Positions 55,432-63,781 of a DNA stretch of 64,000 nt are shown here, in pieces; position 1 is the stretch's first letter, and each line of letters opens with the position of its first letter. The position numbers were made by a program, and so were the translations under genes. The notes beneath the pieces are model-generated. The model searched no databases and had not been told where the DNA came from. It saw only the letters and a program-made list of their open reading frames with translations. Location: positions 1,302,001-1,366,000 of the forward strand of contig NZ_FSRK01000001.1 in NCBI RefSeq assembly GCF_900141765.1, written 5' to 3'. The DNA is from Epilithonimonas zeae (GTDB lineage: Bacteria; Bacteroidota; Bacteroidia; Flavobacteriales; Weeksellaceae).

Positions 55432-56508
55432 ATGAAAGCAGTTCTACGCTACATTGTTGCACTTATATTCATCGCTTCCGGATTTGTAAAAGCAGTTGAC
55501 TTAAAAGGATTCTCTTTCAAGTTAGAAGAGTATTTCTCTCCAATTGTTTTCAATTTACCGTTTTTGGAAAAATATGCTTTGGCATTTTCAATCATTGTTG
55601 TTGTTCTGGAGTTGGTTTTAGGATTTATGTTATTGATGAAAATCAAGCTTAAAGAAACGCTTTATGCATTGATTGCACTTTGTGTTTTCTTCGGTTTTCT
55701 GACGTTTTATTCCGCTTATTATAATGTTGTAACAGATTGTGGATGTTTCGGAGATGCCCTGAAATTCACGCCTTGGCAATCGTTCTGGAAAGATATTACG
55801 CTTTTGATTTTATTAATCATATTGGCTTTTCTTTATAGAAAAAGAGAAGAAGATGAAAAGGTAAGATTTGGAAAATTACCATTGTTAGGAGTATTTATTT
55901 TAGTAATGATTTTTGTTATGTACAGAGGAATTGCTCACGAGCCGATGATAGATTTCAGAGCTTATTCTATCGGAACAGATTTAGCGGCTGAGAAACAAAA
56001 AATCGCACAGAATCCTTCTGAATACAAGACTTTTTATTCACTTAAAAATTCTAAAACCAATGAGGTTAAAAAAGTGGATCAGGACGAATACATCAACAAA
56101 GAATATTGGAAAGACACCAACTGGCAAATCGAAGACGGTAAAACAACTTCTGAAATCTCGAAAAAAGGCTATGAGTCTGAAATCTCGAAATTCAAAGTAG
56201 AAGATGCTAATGGAAATCCTATTACAGACGAAATTCTGAAAGAACCAAGAGTTGTTTTAGTGTTCACTTATAAGCCAAAAGAGGCGGATTTAGAGTTAGT
56301 TAAAAAAACAGAAACTAAAGCTTTGACTGAAAAAGCAAAGGTTTACGGAATCAGCACACAACCTAATTTCTATAAACAAATCCCAAATTATCTAATGGAC
56401 GAAATCGTAATCAAAACCATCGCAAGAAGCAATCCTTTTGTATTGATTTTGGAAAAAGGAAAAGTAGTTGAGAAATTGGGAGCAAAAGATTATTTAAATC
56501 AAGATTAA
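55432..56508 (+). CDS. BT_3928-family protein with DoxX-like membrane domain
   Basis: A 358-residue inner-membrane protein. The N-terminal half has about four membrane helices of the DoxX/MauE type (LRYIVALIFIASGFVKAVD; YYNVVTDCGCFGDAL carries a Cys pair). A further helix (LPLLGVFILVMIFVMYRG) leads to a periplasmic domain of about 190 residues with a thioredoxin-like tail (RVVLVFTYKPKEADLELV). This matches BT_3928 proteins. Function is probably redox-related, by analogy with MauE; it follows DUF1599 by 14 bases. Confidence 0.82.
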   Translation: MKAVLRYIVALIFIASGFVKAVDLKGFSFKLEEYFSPIVFNLPFLEKYALAFSIIVVVLELVLGFMLLMKIKLKETLYALIALCVFFGFLTFYSAYYNVVTDCGCFGDALKFTPWQSFWKDITLLILLIILAFLYRKREEDEKVRFGKLPLLGVFILVMIFVMYRGIAHEPMIDFRAYSIGTDLAAEKQKIAQNPSEYKTFYSLKNSKTNEVKKVDQDEYINKEYWKDTNWQIEDGKTTSEISKKGYESEISKFKVEDANGNPITDEILKEPRVVLVFTYKPKEADLELVKKTETKALTEKAKVYGISTQPNFYKQIPNYLMDEIVIKTIARSNPFVLILEKGKVVEKLGAKDYLNQD

Positions 56509-56517
56509 ATTATAATA

Positions 56518-56868
56518 ATGAGAAAATCAAATAAACCTATCGCCGGCTATCATTTGCTAATGATTTTGTCCGCTGTGGACGGTATTATCAAACCGGAAGA
56601 AGGTCTTAAAGTTCAGGAATATATGGCGGAAGAATTTCCGTTCCGTCTCAATCTGGATGATGAATTGGAAATCATTGCACAACTCACTTCAGACCAGTGG
56701 AAAGACCATTTTGAATTCCATGCAAAATGTTTTGAAGACGATTCTACAGAACAGGAAAGAAAAGACTTTATCCAGTTTGCAAAATCATTGATTAAAGCTG
56801 ACAATGAAGTAAGTGATGAGGAGCATCAATTTTACACTTTGTTAAAAAATATTTGGAACTTAAATTAA
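56518..56868 (+). CDS. TerB-like tellurite-resistance-fold protein
   Basis: A 116-residue acidic helical protein. YHLLMILSAVDGIIKPEEGL and FAKSLIKADNEVSDEEHQFY are the two acidic-loop repeats typical of the TerB/DjlA-N fold, which may bind divalent metal. There is no signal or membrane segment. It is 9 bases downstream of the DoxX-type gene and 6 bases upstream of tpiA, so it is certainly in the operon. Association with tellurite resistance is not implied. Confidence 0.75.
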   Translation: MRKSNKPIAGYHLLMILSAVDGIIKPEEGLKVQEYMAEEFPFRLNLDDELEIIAQLTSDQWKDHFEFHAKCFEDDSTEQERKDFIQFAKSLIKADNEVSDEEHQFYTLLKNIWNLN

Positions 56869-56874
56869 AATATA

Positions 56875-57636
56875 ATGAGAAAGAACATTGTTGCAGGAAA
56901 CTGGAAAATGAACAAAACGTATGCTGAAGCACAGGAATTGATGGCTCAGCTTTTAGAATACAAAAAAAATAACACTACAAACTGCGAAGTTTATATCGCT
57001 CCGCCAGCGTTGTATCTTACAGCGGCGAAGGAAGTTTTCAAAAATGGGGAAGTAGGCGTTTTCTCTCAAGACGTTTCTGAGTATGCAAGTGGCGCTTACA
57101 CAGGCGAAATTTCTGTTGATATGCTGGCTTCTGTTGATGCAGATGGAAGTTTGGTTTCGCATTCGGAAAGAAGAACTTTCCACGGAGAAACCGACAGCCA
57201 CGCCAATAGAAAAATAAAAGCACTTTTGGACAAAGGTTTGACGCCAATCTATTGCAATGGCGAAAAATTAGAAGAAAGAAAAGCAGGAAGACATTTCGAA
57301 GTTGTAAAAAACCAAACAGAAACTGCTCTTTTCACACTTTCCGCTGAGGAAATCAAAAAAGTAGTCATTGCTTACGAACCAGTTTGGGCTATCGGAACCG
57401 GCGAAACAGCGACTGCAGAGCAGGCTCAGGAAGTTCACGCTTACATCAGAAGTCTGATTGCTGACAAATACGGAAAAGAAGTTGCTGACGAAGTTTCTAT
57501 CCTTTACGGAGGAAGTGTAAAGCCGGACAACGCTAAAGAAATCTTCTCTCAGCCAGATGTTGATGGCGGTTTGATTGGTGGTGCAGCACTTAAAATCGAA
57601 GATTTTTCCAAGATTATCGAAGGATTCAATTTTTAA
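56875..57636 (+). CDS. tpiA: Triose-phosphate isomerase
   Basis: The 253-residue glycolytic enzyme interconverts dihydroxyacetone phosphate and glyceraldehyde 3-phosphate. AGNWKMNKT contains the substrate-binding Asn and Lys, SHSERR holds the electrophilic His, and VIAYEPVWAIGTGETAT carries the catalytic Glu and the mobile loop. GGSVKPDNA is the phosphate site. It is the last gene of the DUF1599-DoxX-TerB-tpiA operon and is followed by a long-loop terminator. Confidence 0.97.
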   Translation: MRKNIVAGNWKMNKTYAEAQELMAQLLEYKKNNTTNCEVYIAPPALYLTAAKEVFKNGEVGVFSQDVSEYASGAYTGEISVDMLASVDADGSLVSHSERRTFHGETDSHANRKIKALLDKGLTPIYCNGEKLEERKAGRHFEVVKNQTETALFTLSAEEIKKVVIAYEPVWAIGTGETATAEQAQEVHAYIRSLIADKYGKEVADEVSILYGGSVKPDNAKEIFSQPDVDGGLIGGAALKIEDFSKIIEGFNF

Positions 57637-57648
57637 TAAAATAACATT

Positions 57649-57702
57649 TTGTCAAATCGAAGAACTGGTGTAACCAAAGTTTTTTCGATTTGACAATTTT
57701 TT
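57649..57702 (+). terminator. Terminator of tpiA
   Basis: TTGTCAAATCGAA (57649-57661) pairs perfectly with TTCGATTTGACAA (57684-57696), then a T-run, 12 bases after the stop. The loop is long (22 bases). Confidence 0.75.
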
Positions 57703-57706
57703 TAAG

Positions 57707-57810
57707 AGCTTAATCCCGCTTTCCACTATATCTTTTTTGTTTTTAGAAGATTTGTCATTCAATCGAACTGAGGAACAAAAACAAAAAAGGATGCCGTTGC
57801 AATCGGGGCT
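57707..57810. repeat. Dispersed hairpin element, copy B
   Basis: A 104-base copy, same orientation as copy A, whose left (33-base) and right (27-base or longer) ends are nearly identical to it (AGCTTAATCCCGCTTTCCAC and GATGCCGTTGCAATCGGGGC+T) while the centre differs. It lies in the tpiA-mce intergenic gap. Confidence 0.8.
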
Positions 57811-57893
57811 AGGGGATTTGTTATCCAAACCAGTTTTGTCAAAAATTGAAATTTATCCATATTTTCCTTTTCTAAAATTTTAAGATTACAAAA

Positions 57894-58292
57894 ATGAAAA
57901 TAGAACATCTCGGTATCGCAGTCAAATCTCTATCAGATTCTGATAATCTGTTTACCCGACTTTTAGGAAAACCAAATTACAAACAGGAATCGGTAGAAAG
58001 AGAAGGTGTGACAACATCATTCTACGAACTTGGAGAAAGCAAAATCGAACTTTTGGAAGCTACAAACCCCGAAAGTCCAATTGCAAAATTCCTCGATAAA
58101 AAAGGAGAAGGAATCCATCACATTGCCTTTGGAGTAGAAAATATCCAAACTGAAATCGAAAGATTAAAAAAAGAAGGATTTATTTTCATATCAGAAGAAC
58201 CGAAAGAAGGTGCTGATAACAAATTAGTTGTCTTTCTGCACCCCAAATCAACTAATGGAGTATTGGTAGAATTGTGTCAAGAAAAACCATAA
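57894..58292 (+). CDS. mce: Methylmalonyl-CoA epimerase
   Basis: The 132-residue VOC-fold metalloenzyme interconverts the (R)- and (S)-forms of methylmalonyl-CoA. IEHLGIAVKSLSDSDNLFTR has the first metal His, KKGEGIHHIAFGVENIQTEI the second, and GVLVELCQ the metal Glu. Length is typical. It belongs to propionate and succinate-propionate metabolism; the mutase genes are not in this window. Confidence 0.92.
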   Translation: MKIEHLGIAVKSLSDSDNLFTRLLGKPNYKQESVEREGVTTSFYELGESKIELLEATNPESPIAKFLDKKGEGIHHIAFGVENIQTEIERLKKEGFIFISEEPKEGADNKLVVFLHPKSTNGVLVELCQEKP

Positions 58293-58296
58293 AAGG

Positions 58297-58327
58297 TTTG
58301 GTAGATAAAGAAATTTTGTTATTTTTG
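58297..58327 (+). promoter_or_regulatory. Consensus promoter of the tRNA gene
   Basis: TTTG (58297-58300), a 19-base spacer, then TATTTTTG (58320-58327): an exact match to the Bacteroidota sigma-AB consensus TTTG-N19-TAnnTTTG. The tRNA starts 28 bases after the -7 box. The -33 element begins just after the mce stop codon. Confidence 0.8.
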
Positions 58328-58354
58328 CACACACAAAATTTAACCAAATTTTGA

Positions 58355-58428
58355 GGTCCTATAGCTCAGTTGGTTAGAGCACCTGACTCATAATCAGGTG
58401 GTCCCTGGTTCGAGCCCAGGTGGGACCA
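58355..58428 (+). tRNA. tRNA with CAU anticodon (elongator Met or lysidine-type Ile)
   Basis: A full cloverleaf is readable: acceptor GGTCCTA/TGGGACC, D-arm GCTC/GAGC, anticodon stem CCTGA/TCAGG with loop CTCATAA (anticodon 58389-58391), T-arm CCTGG/CCAGG with TTCGAGC. The 3' CCA is not encoded. The acceptor begins with a paired G, so it is not the initiator type. Elongator Met and tRNA-Ile(k2CAU) cannot be told apart without a model. Confidence 0.93.
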
Positions 58429-58433
58429 CAAAA

Positions 58434-58458
58434 GCCTCTGTAAAGGAGGTTTTTTTTA
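58434..58458 (+). terminator. Terminator of the tRNA gene
   Basis: CCTC and GAGG around a short loop, followed by eight T and ATT, lies a few bases beyond the tRNA 3' end. Confidence 0.65.
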
Positions 58459-58479
58459 TTTCTATTAACAAAAATCAAT

Positions 58480-58506
58480 AAAGAGAGCCAGATTCTGGCT
58501 CTCTTT
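58480..58506. terminator. Terminator of bglX
   Basis: AAAGAGAGCCAGA (58480-58492) and TCTGGCTCTCTTT (58494-58506) form a 12-13-bp perfect hairpin, 68 bases beyond the minus-strand bglX stop. Confidence 0.8.
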
Positions 58507-58574
58507 ATCTTTAACAAAAAATTAATTATAAATAGAAGTAATTAAAATGTATCACTACAAATTGCTACTAATAA

Positions 58575-60869
58575 TTATTTCAAACTAAACTTGACTGTTT
58601 TCACATTCTTACTATCCGCCCCAATCATCAAATCAAAATCTCCTGGTTCAACCACATATTCCAAATCATAATTGTAGAATTTCAATAGTTCAGGAGTGAT
58701 TTTGAAAGTAACAGTTTTCGTTTCACCTGGTTTTAAAGAAATTTTCTCAAAACCTTTCAGCTCTTTTACAGGACGTGTAATACTTCCGACGATATCACGA
58801 ATGTACAACTGCACAACTTCCTGACCTTCCAAAGAACCTTTGTTTGTAATATCTACACTCGCAGTGATGTGCCCATTTTGATCCAATTGATTTGAACTTA
58901 GTTTAATATCTCCGTAGTCAAACTTGGTGTAACTCAAACCATATCCGAAAGGGTAGAGCGGGTCATTGCTGACGTCAATATAATTTGACCTGAATTTCTC
59001 AAACCATTTTCCTTCTGCCAAAGGTCTTCCTGTATTTTTATGATTGTAATAAATCGGAATTTGACCAACATTTTGCGGGAAAGTCATCGGTAATTTTCCA
59101 CTTGGATTTACATCTCCAAATAAAACATCTGCAATCGCAGGACTAGCTTCAGAACCTCCAAACCAAACATTCAGAATGGCTGGAACGTTTTTCTGTTCCC
59201 AATTCAAAGTCAAAGGTCTTCCGTTAAACACAACCAAAACAACTGGTTTTCCGGTTTTTAATAATTCGGCTAATAATTTTTGCTGAACATCAGGAATATT
59301 AAGGTCTGTTCTGCTGCTCGATTCTCCACTGAATTCCGAAGATTCTCCTAAAGCAGCCACAACCACATCCGATTTTGAAGCGACTTCAAGTGCTTCCTTA
59401 ATCATTTCCTCATCGCTGCGTTTTTCGTTTTCTCTTCCCAATCCGCGCTCAAACATTGTAGCTCTTTTCTCTAATTCCGGATCAGAGGTCAAATGACTTC
59501 CTTTTGCATAAAGAACTTTCGCATTTTTTCCTGCAACAGACTGAATTCCCTCTACCAAAGTTGATGGTTTTTTCAAATCTACAGAAACGCTCCACGTTCC
59601 GGGCATATTCGACCTTGTATTGGCTAGTGGACCAACAACTCCGATAGTTCCTTGCTTTTTTAATGGTAAAACATTCTCATTTTTAAGCAAAACAAAACTT
59701 TCAGCAGCTATTTTTCTGGCAAATTCTCTGTTTTCTTTGGTGTAAATATCCTTTGCAGGTCTTTTTACATCAATATATTTATAAGGATCTTTAAACAAGC
59801 CCATTTTATATTTAGCTTCCAAAATATAACGGCAAGATTTATCGATATCGGCAACTGTTACTTTTCCTTCTTCAAGAGATTTTTTCAGAGTAACCAAATA
59901 ACTTTCACTAACCATATCCAAATCAACTCCGGCTTTCAAAGCTCTTGCAGAAACGGTTTGAAGGTCGCCGATTCCGTGGTCAACCATTTCGCTCATTCCG
60001 GTGTAATCTGTCATAATGAAACCTGTAAAACCCCACTGTTTTCTCAAGACATCATCCAAAAGCCATTTGTTGGCAGAAGCAGGCAATCCGTCGATATCGT
60101 TGAACGAAGTCATCACACTTCCAACTCCTGCATCTACAGCGGCTTTGTAAGGATACATATATTCGTTGAACATTCTTTGTCGGCTCATATCCACCGTGTT
60201 GTAATCTCTTCCGCCTTCACTCGCTCCGTATAAAGCGTAATGCTTCACATTCGCCATAATCTGGGAATTGGTTTTGTAGGTATTATCTCCCTGATAACCT
60301 TTTACCAAAGCTTTTGCAATCTCTCCACCCAAAAACGGATCTTCTCCATTTCCTTCAGAAACTCTTCCCCAACGCGGATCTCTCGAAACGTCAACCATCG
60401 GACTAAAAGTCAGACTGATTCCGTCTGCACTCACTTCTTTTGCTGCAATTCTTGCGGATTGTTCAATCATTTTTGGATTCCACGTTGCCGCTAAACCAAG
60501 TGGAATTGGAAATCCTGTTTCGTAACCGTGAATTACATCCAAAGCAAAAAACAAAGGGATTTTCAGACGGCTTTCTTCAACTGCAACTTTCTGTATTTCT
60601 TTGATTTTTTCTACGCCTTTAAGATTAAGAATCGCACCTACATTTCCCTTTCTTACTTTATCTGCGATGTTGCTGTTTTTTGCCTGACCTGTCGTGACAT
60701 CTCCACCTCCCGGAAAATTGAGCTGACCGATTTTTTCTTCAACCGTCATTTTGCTCATCAGTTCCGTGATGAATTTATCCATTTTTACCTTTTCATATTG
60801 AGCAACTGTCTGCGCATCGATTTGAGAAATACTTGCCGCCATACAAGCTGCGATAACCATCCTTTTCAT
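58575..60869 (-). CDS. bglX: Beta-glucosidase, glycoside hydrolase family 3 (BglX-type)
   Basis: The 764-residue periplasmic enzyme has a signal peptide (VIAACMAASISQIDAQ), a GH3 N-terminal barrel, a C-terminal alpha/beta domain and a fibronectin-III-like tail (KPGETKTVTFKITPELLKF). GFIMTDYTGM contains the nucleophile Asp288; MANVKHYALYG has the Lys209-His210 pair; GESSEFSGESSSRTDL carries the probable acid/base region. It removes terminal beta-linked glucose from oligosaccharides. A DUF6377 regulator gene lies upstream on the same strand, and a TAGTTTTG -7 box stands at 60913-60920. Confidence 0.92.
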   Translation of the reverse strand: MKRMVIAACMAASISQIDAQTVAQYEKVKMDKFITELMSKMTVEEKIGQLNFPGGGDVTTGQAKNSNIADKVRKGNVGAILNLKGVEKIKEIQKVAVEESRLKIPLFFALDVIHGYETGFPIPLGLAATWNPKMIEQSARIAAKEVSADGISLTFSPMVDVSRDPRWGRVSEGNGEDPFLGGEIAKALVKGYQGDNTYKTNSQIMANVKHYALYGASEGGRDYNTVDMSRQRMFNEYMYPYKAAVDAGVGSVMTSFNDIDGLPASANKWLLDDVLRKQWGFTGFIMTDYTGMSEMVDHGIGDLQTVSARALKAGVDLDMVSESYLVTLKKSLEEGKVTVADIDKSCRYILEAKYKMGLFKDPYKYIDVKRPAKDIYTKENREFARKIAAESFVLLKNENVLPLKKQGTIGVVGPLANTRSNMPGTWSVSVDLKKPSTLVEGIQSVAGKNAKVLYAKGSHLTSDPELEKRATMFERGLGRENEKRSDEEMIKEALEVASKSDVVVAALGESSEFSGESSSRTDLNIPDVQQKLLAELLKTGKPVVLVVFNGRPLTLNWEQKNVPAILNVWFGGSEASPAIADVLFGDVNPSGKLPMTFPQNVGQIPIYYNHKNTGRPLAEGKWFEKFRSNYIDVSNDPLYPFGYGLSYTKFDYGDIKLSSNQLDQNGHITASVDITNKGSLEGQEVVQLYIRDIVGSITRPVKELKGFEKISLKPGETKTVTFKITPELLKFYNYDLEYVVEPGDFDLMIGADSKNVKTVKFSLK

Positions 60870-60912
60870 TATTAAAATAATTTAAATTAAATGTTAATTG
60901 AACCGTTTAAGG

Positions 60913-60920
60913 CAAAACTA
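60913..60920 (-). promoter_or_regulatory. Candidate -7 box of bglX
   Basis: On the minus strand TAGTTTTG matches TAnnTTTG, 43 bases before the bglX start codon. Confidence 0.4.
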
Positions 60921-61048
60921 AAATTTAATAGAAGCGGATTTGGATCGGAAAGCTAAAAAGTAGTGGTTTTTAAAATTAAGTATATGGAAATTAATTATTT
61001 ATAAATTTAAATAAGACAAAAAATGTAGCGGAAATATAAAAATTTGAG

Positions 61049-62677
61049 TTATTTTGAAGCGATTTCTCCAATGTTTGCCACCTTGTTTTCGAACAAATCT
61101 CTGGACTCAGCGGCCTTATTTCTGGTCTTGGTTCTGTAATTGTAAATCGTGCTTAAAGAATATCTGAGGAAGGCTGCAATTTTTACGCTGTCGGTAATTC
61201 CTAATCTGATGAGGGCAAAAATCCTCAGTTCGGTATTCAGAAGTTCACCTTTTTTCAAAATGATTTTTTCTTCAGGAATTAATAGAGAATTAAAATCGGT
61301 GACGAAGCTCGGATAAAGATTCAGGAAAATCTGGTCGAAATTTCGGTACAATTCTTCCAGCTCATTTTCGATCAATGTATTTGAACGTAATGTTTTGAAA
61401 AGTTCATCAAGCTGATTGTCTTTCGCTTTTTTATTTAAATTTTTTCGGTAATCTTCTAATTTACTGATATAAGACGAACAGGTATCAAAAAAATAGGCGA
61501 TATATTCTTCTTTAATAAGGTTTGATTCTGATAATTGATGGTTGAGAAGCTGTAGTTTTTCGTTGGTTTTTGTAATTTCAGAATTGGAAAGTTCCAATTG
61601 TTCCGTCGTTTTTGAAAGCTGTTCTTTGATGCGAGTAACCTTTTTCATCTGACGGTAAATGTAAATAATCAATCCGGCAAGAATCGCAGAAAGCAAACTG
61701 ATGAAAATTAAATATAACTCCAGCTGACTTTTTGATTTCGTTTCTTTATCAACATATGCTTTATTGATGATGGAATACATTTCAGAAATATTCAAAGTTC
61801 TGAATTTCACATTACAAAAAATAGCGTCCTCAATCGCAGATTTTGTAAAAAGATAGGCTTTATCAATGTCTCCATTATGATAAAAAATCATTGCTAAATT
61901 TTGGTAAGAAGCATTGTCTTTAATCGCATTTTGGGTATCGGTAATCGCTGATATAAGGTAATATTTCAGTTCATCCTCATTATTATTTTTCAGTTTGTAA
62001 ACATCTCCCAAAAGATAAGCCGACATTGCATAATCGAGATTTTTCTTCTTGGCTTCATTAATCAAAGTGTGAAGAAGCTTTTCAGCATTATCCAGTTTTC
62101 CTTCGTGAATATATTTTTGCGAAAGATTGATTTTATACTGAATAGAAGACTTGGGAAGCATCATCAAAAGTGAGTCACGGTACAGTTCAATTTTTTTTAT
62201 ACCGTTGACATCATTAATGTTGGTGGTGTAATGCTCATAGAATTTGCTGTAGGTGTCGTAATAATTGGCTTTGGTGTCGTTGTCTAAACTCTTTATATTA
62301 ATACTTTTTAAAAGATTTTCAGACTCTTTAAACTTTCCTAAAGTCGAGTAGAGATGCGCCAGTTGAAGACTTGATTCAGCTATCATTTTCGGATTATTAA
62401 GCTGTTCCGAAATTGCCATATTTTTCTTTACATAATGCACGGCAGAATCAATCTGATATTGCTTGTACAATCTGTAAATATTTTCATTATTAATATATTC
62501 CTGATTTGGATTCTGCGATTTCTTTCTCTTTAAATCTTCAATAGCCGCTTCTTTTTTATCACTGTACATTTTTTTCTGACTGATCTCTTTGGTCAATGTT
62601 TTCAGAAGCTCATTAGAACTTTGAGAATATAAGAAATTCGAAATCAGAAAAAATAAAAAGATAAGTTTAAACTTCAT
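61049..62677 (-). CDS. DUF6377/TPR membrane regulator
   Basis: From ATG 62677 the product is 542 residues: signal segment (LIFLFFLISNFLYSQ), TPR-like helices to about residue 320, a membrane helix (LYLIFISLLSAILAGLIIYI), a coiled coil (QLSKTTEQLELSNSEITKTN), and a C-terminal DUF6377 domain with a helix-turn-helix-like end (RIFALIRLGITDSVKIAAFL, then YSLSTIYNYRTKTRNKA). Such proteins are thought to link periplasmic signals to transcription, often of polysaccharide-use genes. Fifteen in-frame upstream codons precede the signal segment and are rejected. It is adjacent to bglX, which may be its target. Confidence 0.75.
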   Translation of the reverse strand: MKFKLIFLFFLISNFLYSQSSNELLKTLTKEISQKKMYSDKKEAAIEDLKRKKSQNPNQEYINNENIYRLYKQYQIDSAVHYVKKNMAISEQLNNPKMIAESSLQLAHLYSTLGKFKESENLLKSINIKSLDNDTKANYYDTYSKFYEHYTTNINDVNGIKKIELYRDSLLMMLPKSSIQYKINLSQKYIHEGKLDNAEKLLHTLINEAKKKNLDYAMSAYLLGDVYKLKNNNEDELKYYLISAITDTQNAIKDNASYQNLAMIFYHNGDIDKAYLFTKSAIEDAIFCNVKFRTLNISEMYSIINKAYVDKETKSKSQLELYLIFISLLSAILAGLIIYIYRQMKKVTRIKEQLSKTTEQLELSNSEITKTNEKLQLLNHQLSESNLIKEEYIAYFFDTCSSYISKLEDYRKNLNKKAKDNQLDELFKTLRSNTLIENELEELYRNFDQIFLNLYPSFVTDFNSLLIPEEKIILKKGELLNTELRIFALIRLGITDSVKIAAFLRYSLSTIYNYRTKTRNKAAESRDLFENKVANIGEIASK

Positions 62678-62931
62678 AACAGAAATTACTTCAGCACTTT
62701 GTATAGTCTCCAAAGCCATCAATAATATTGCAAGTTAAAATTTTACATTCATCAAATCAAATTTTATAAATTTTAATTCAAAATCTTGATTCATATGATT
62801 TGAAAAATGAATGCTCAATCAATTGTGATATTATCAACAATTTTTAACTCTCTTGTTAATTTTAAAATGATAATTAGATTTTGGTAAACAAATTGTATAG
62901 TCAAAAGTAAGAACTATTAAATAAAAATGTT

Positions 62932-63144
62932 ATGACAATATCTTTCTACGATTTTAAGAATCTTCCGGATTATCAACAAATTGAGATGGCTAAAAAAGAA
63001 GGTCATATCAGAGAACAGCGCACAGTTAATGAGCTAAAATTTGTACTTTATGAAATCTCATGTTTTTCAGTCGAGATTATTTATAAGCAAGATCGCATGA
63101 CGGGAATGAATGTTTTTGAAAATAAAGCGGCTTATGCTTTTTAG
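62932..63144 (+). CDS. Small hypothetical protein
   Basis: A 70-residue protein (MTISFYDFKNLPDYQQIEMA...) with no recognised domain, signal or membrane segment. Codon use looks coding, with few rare codons, and a 209-base upstream gap could hold its promoter, but no clear -7 box was identified. It converges with the XRE gene downstream. It could be a conserved lineage-specific small protein or a chance ORF. Confidence 0.5.
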   Translation: MTISFYDFKNLPDYQQIEMAKKEGHIREQRTVNELKFVLYEISCFSVEIIYKQDRMTGMNVFENKAAYAF

Positions 63145-63190
63145 ATTCTTATAGATTTATAATTATTAGGTACTCAATTTAACATAATAT

Positions 63191-63712
63191 TTAATTCTCA
63201 TAAGTTTCAAAAGTTCCATCTTCAAAGAAAAATACAATTCGTCTAATTTTTTTTGACGAATTTTCTTGTTTTTTATCAAAATTCTCTAATCGCTGAGAAT
63301 CGGATATTTTATTTTTTTCTGCAATTGGTACAGAAATATTAGATTCTCGTGAAATTTGATTTTCGGGTTTCTTATCCGTTTCTTGTTGTCCAAATTGTTC
63401 ATCACTAATTAATGAGAATAAATCTGGCAAAGTTTTTTTCGCCGGTTTTTTTTCCTCTGGTTCAGCTATAGGAATTGTAACTGGAATTTCTTCTTTATTA
63501 ATAAGCATTTCACCATTTCCATTAATCAACCAATCCCATTCAAGATCTGGAAATTTAGATTTTATCTTGGTAATGAAATCAAGAGAAGGTTTGTTTCTTC
63601 CAGAAATAATGTGTGAAATACTCGAACGTTGCACACCAATTTCTTCTGCAAACTCAGCAGGAGTTAGTTCAGAGTATTCGATAACTTTTGTAAATCTATC
63701 ATTAAAATCCAT
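63191..63712 (-). CDS. XRE-family helix-turn-helix regulator
   Basis: The product from ATG 63712 has 173 residues. The Cro/C1-type HTH occupies residues 1-65 (TPAEFAEEIGVQRSSISHII, then SGRNKPSLDFITKIKSKFPD and LEWDWLINGNGEML). A long charged linker rich in Lys, Glu and Pro follows, ending RIVFFFEDGTFETYEN. ATG 63712 begins exactly where the HTH family does; an ATG six codons upstream (63730) is possible. Three TTAC-N4-GTAA-type dyads upstream suggest autorepression. The architecture is common in Flavobacteriia and need not be phage-derived. Confidence 0.75.
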   Translation of the reverse strand: MDFNDRFTKVIEYSELTPAEFAEEIGVQRSSISHIISGRNKPSLDFITKIKSKFPDLEWDWLINGNGEMLINKEEIPVTIPIAEPEEKKPAKKTLPDLFSLISDEQFGQQETDKKPENQISRESNISVPIAEKNKISDSQRLENFDKKQENSSKKIRRIVFFFEDGTFETYEN

Positions 63713-63713
63713 T

Positions 63714-63781
63714 TTACAAATGTAACGCATTTTAATTTATCATCAATTACATTTGTGAATTTTGCTGATTTACTTTTGTAA
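63714..63781. promoter_or_regulatory. Cluster of three TTAC-N4-GTAA dyads upstream of the XRE gene
   Basis: TTACAAATGTAA at 63714-63725, TTACATTTGTGA at 63747-63758 (one imperfect arm position) and TTACTTTTGTAA at 63770-63781. The first immediately precedes the start codon. The spacing (33 and 23 bases) fits cooperative repressor sites. The remaining 219 bases to the window end show no gene. Confidence 0.5.

Noticed and set aside
56518-56868. A tellurite-resistance locus
   Set aside because: Only a TerB-like fold is present, inside a tpiA operon; no other ter genes accompany it.
58355-58428. Initiator tRNA-fMet
   Set aside because: The first acceptor pair is a normal G-C pair and the anticodon stem lacks the three consecutive G-C pairs of initiator tRNA.
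63191-63712. Prophage repressor marking a phage boundary
   Set aside because: The HTH and charged linker are common in chromosomal Flavobacteriia regulators; no integrase, attachment site or phage gene is visible in the window.
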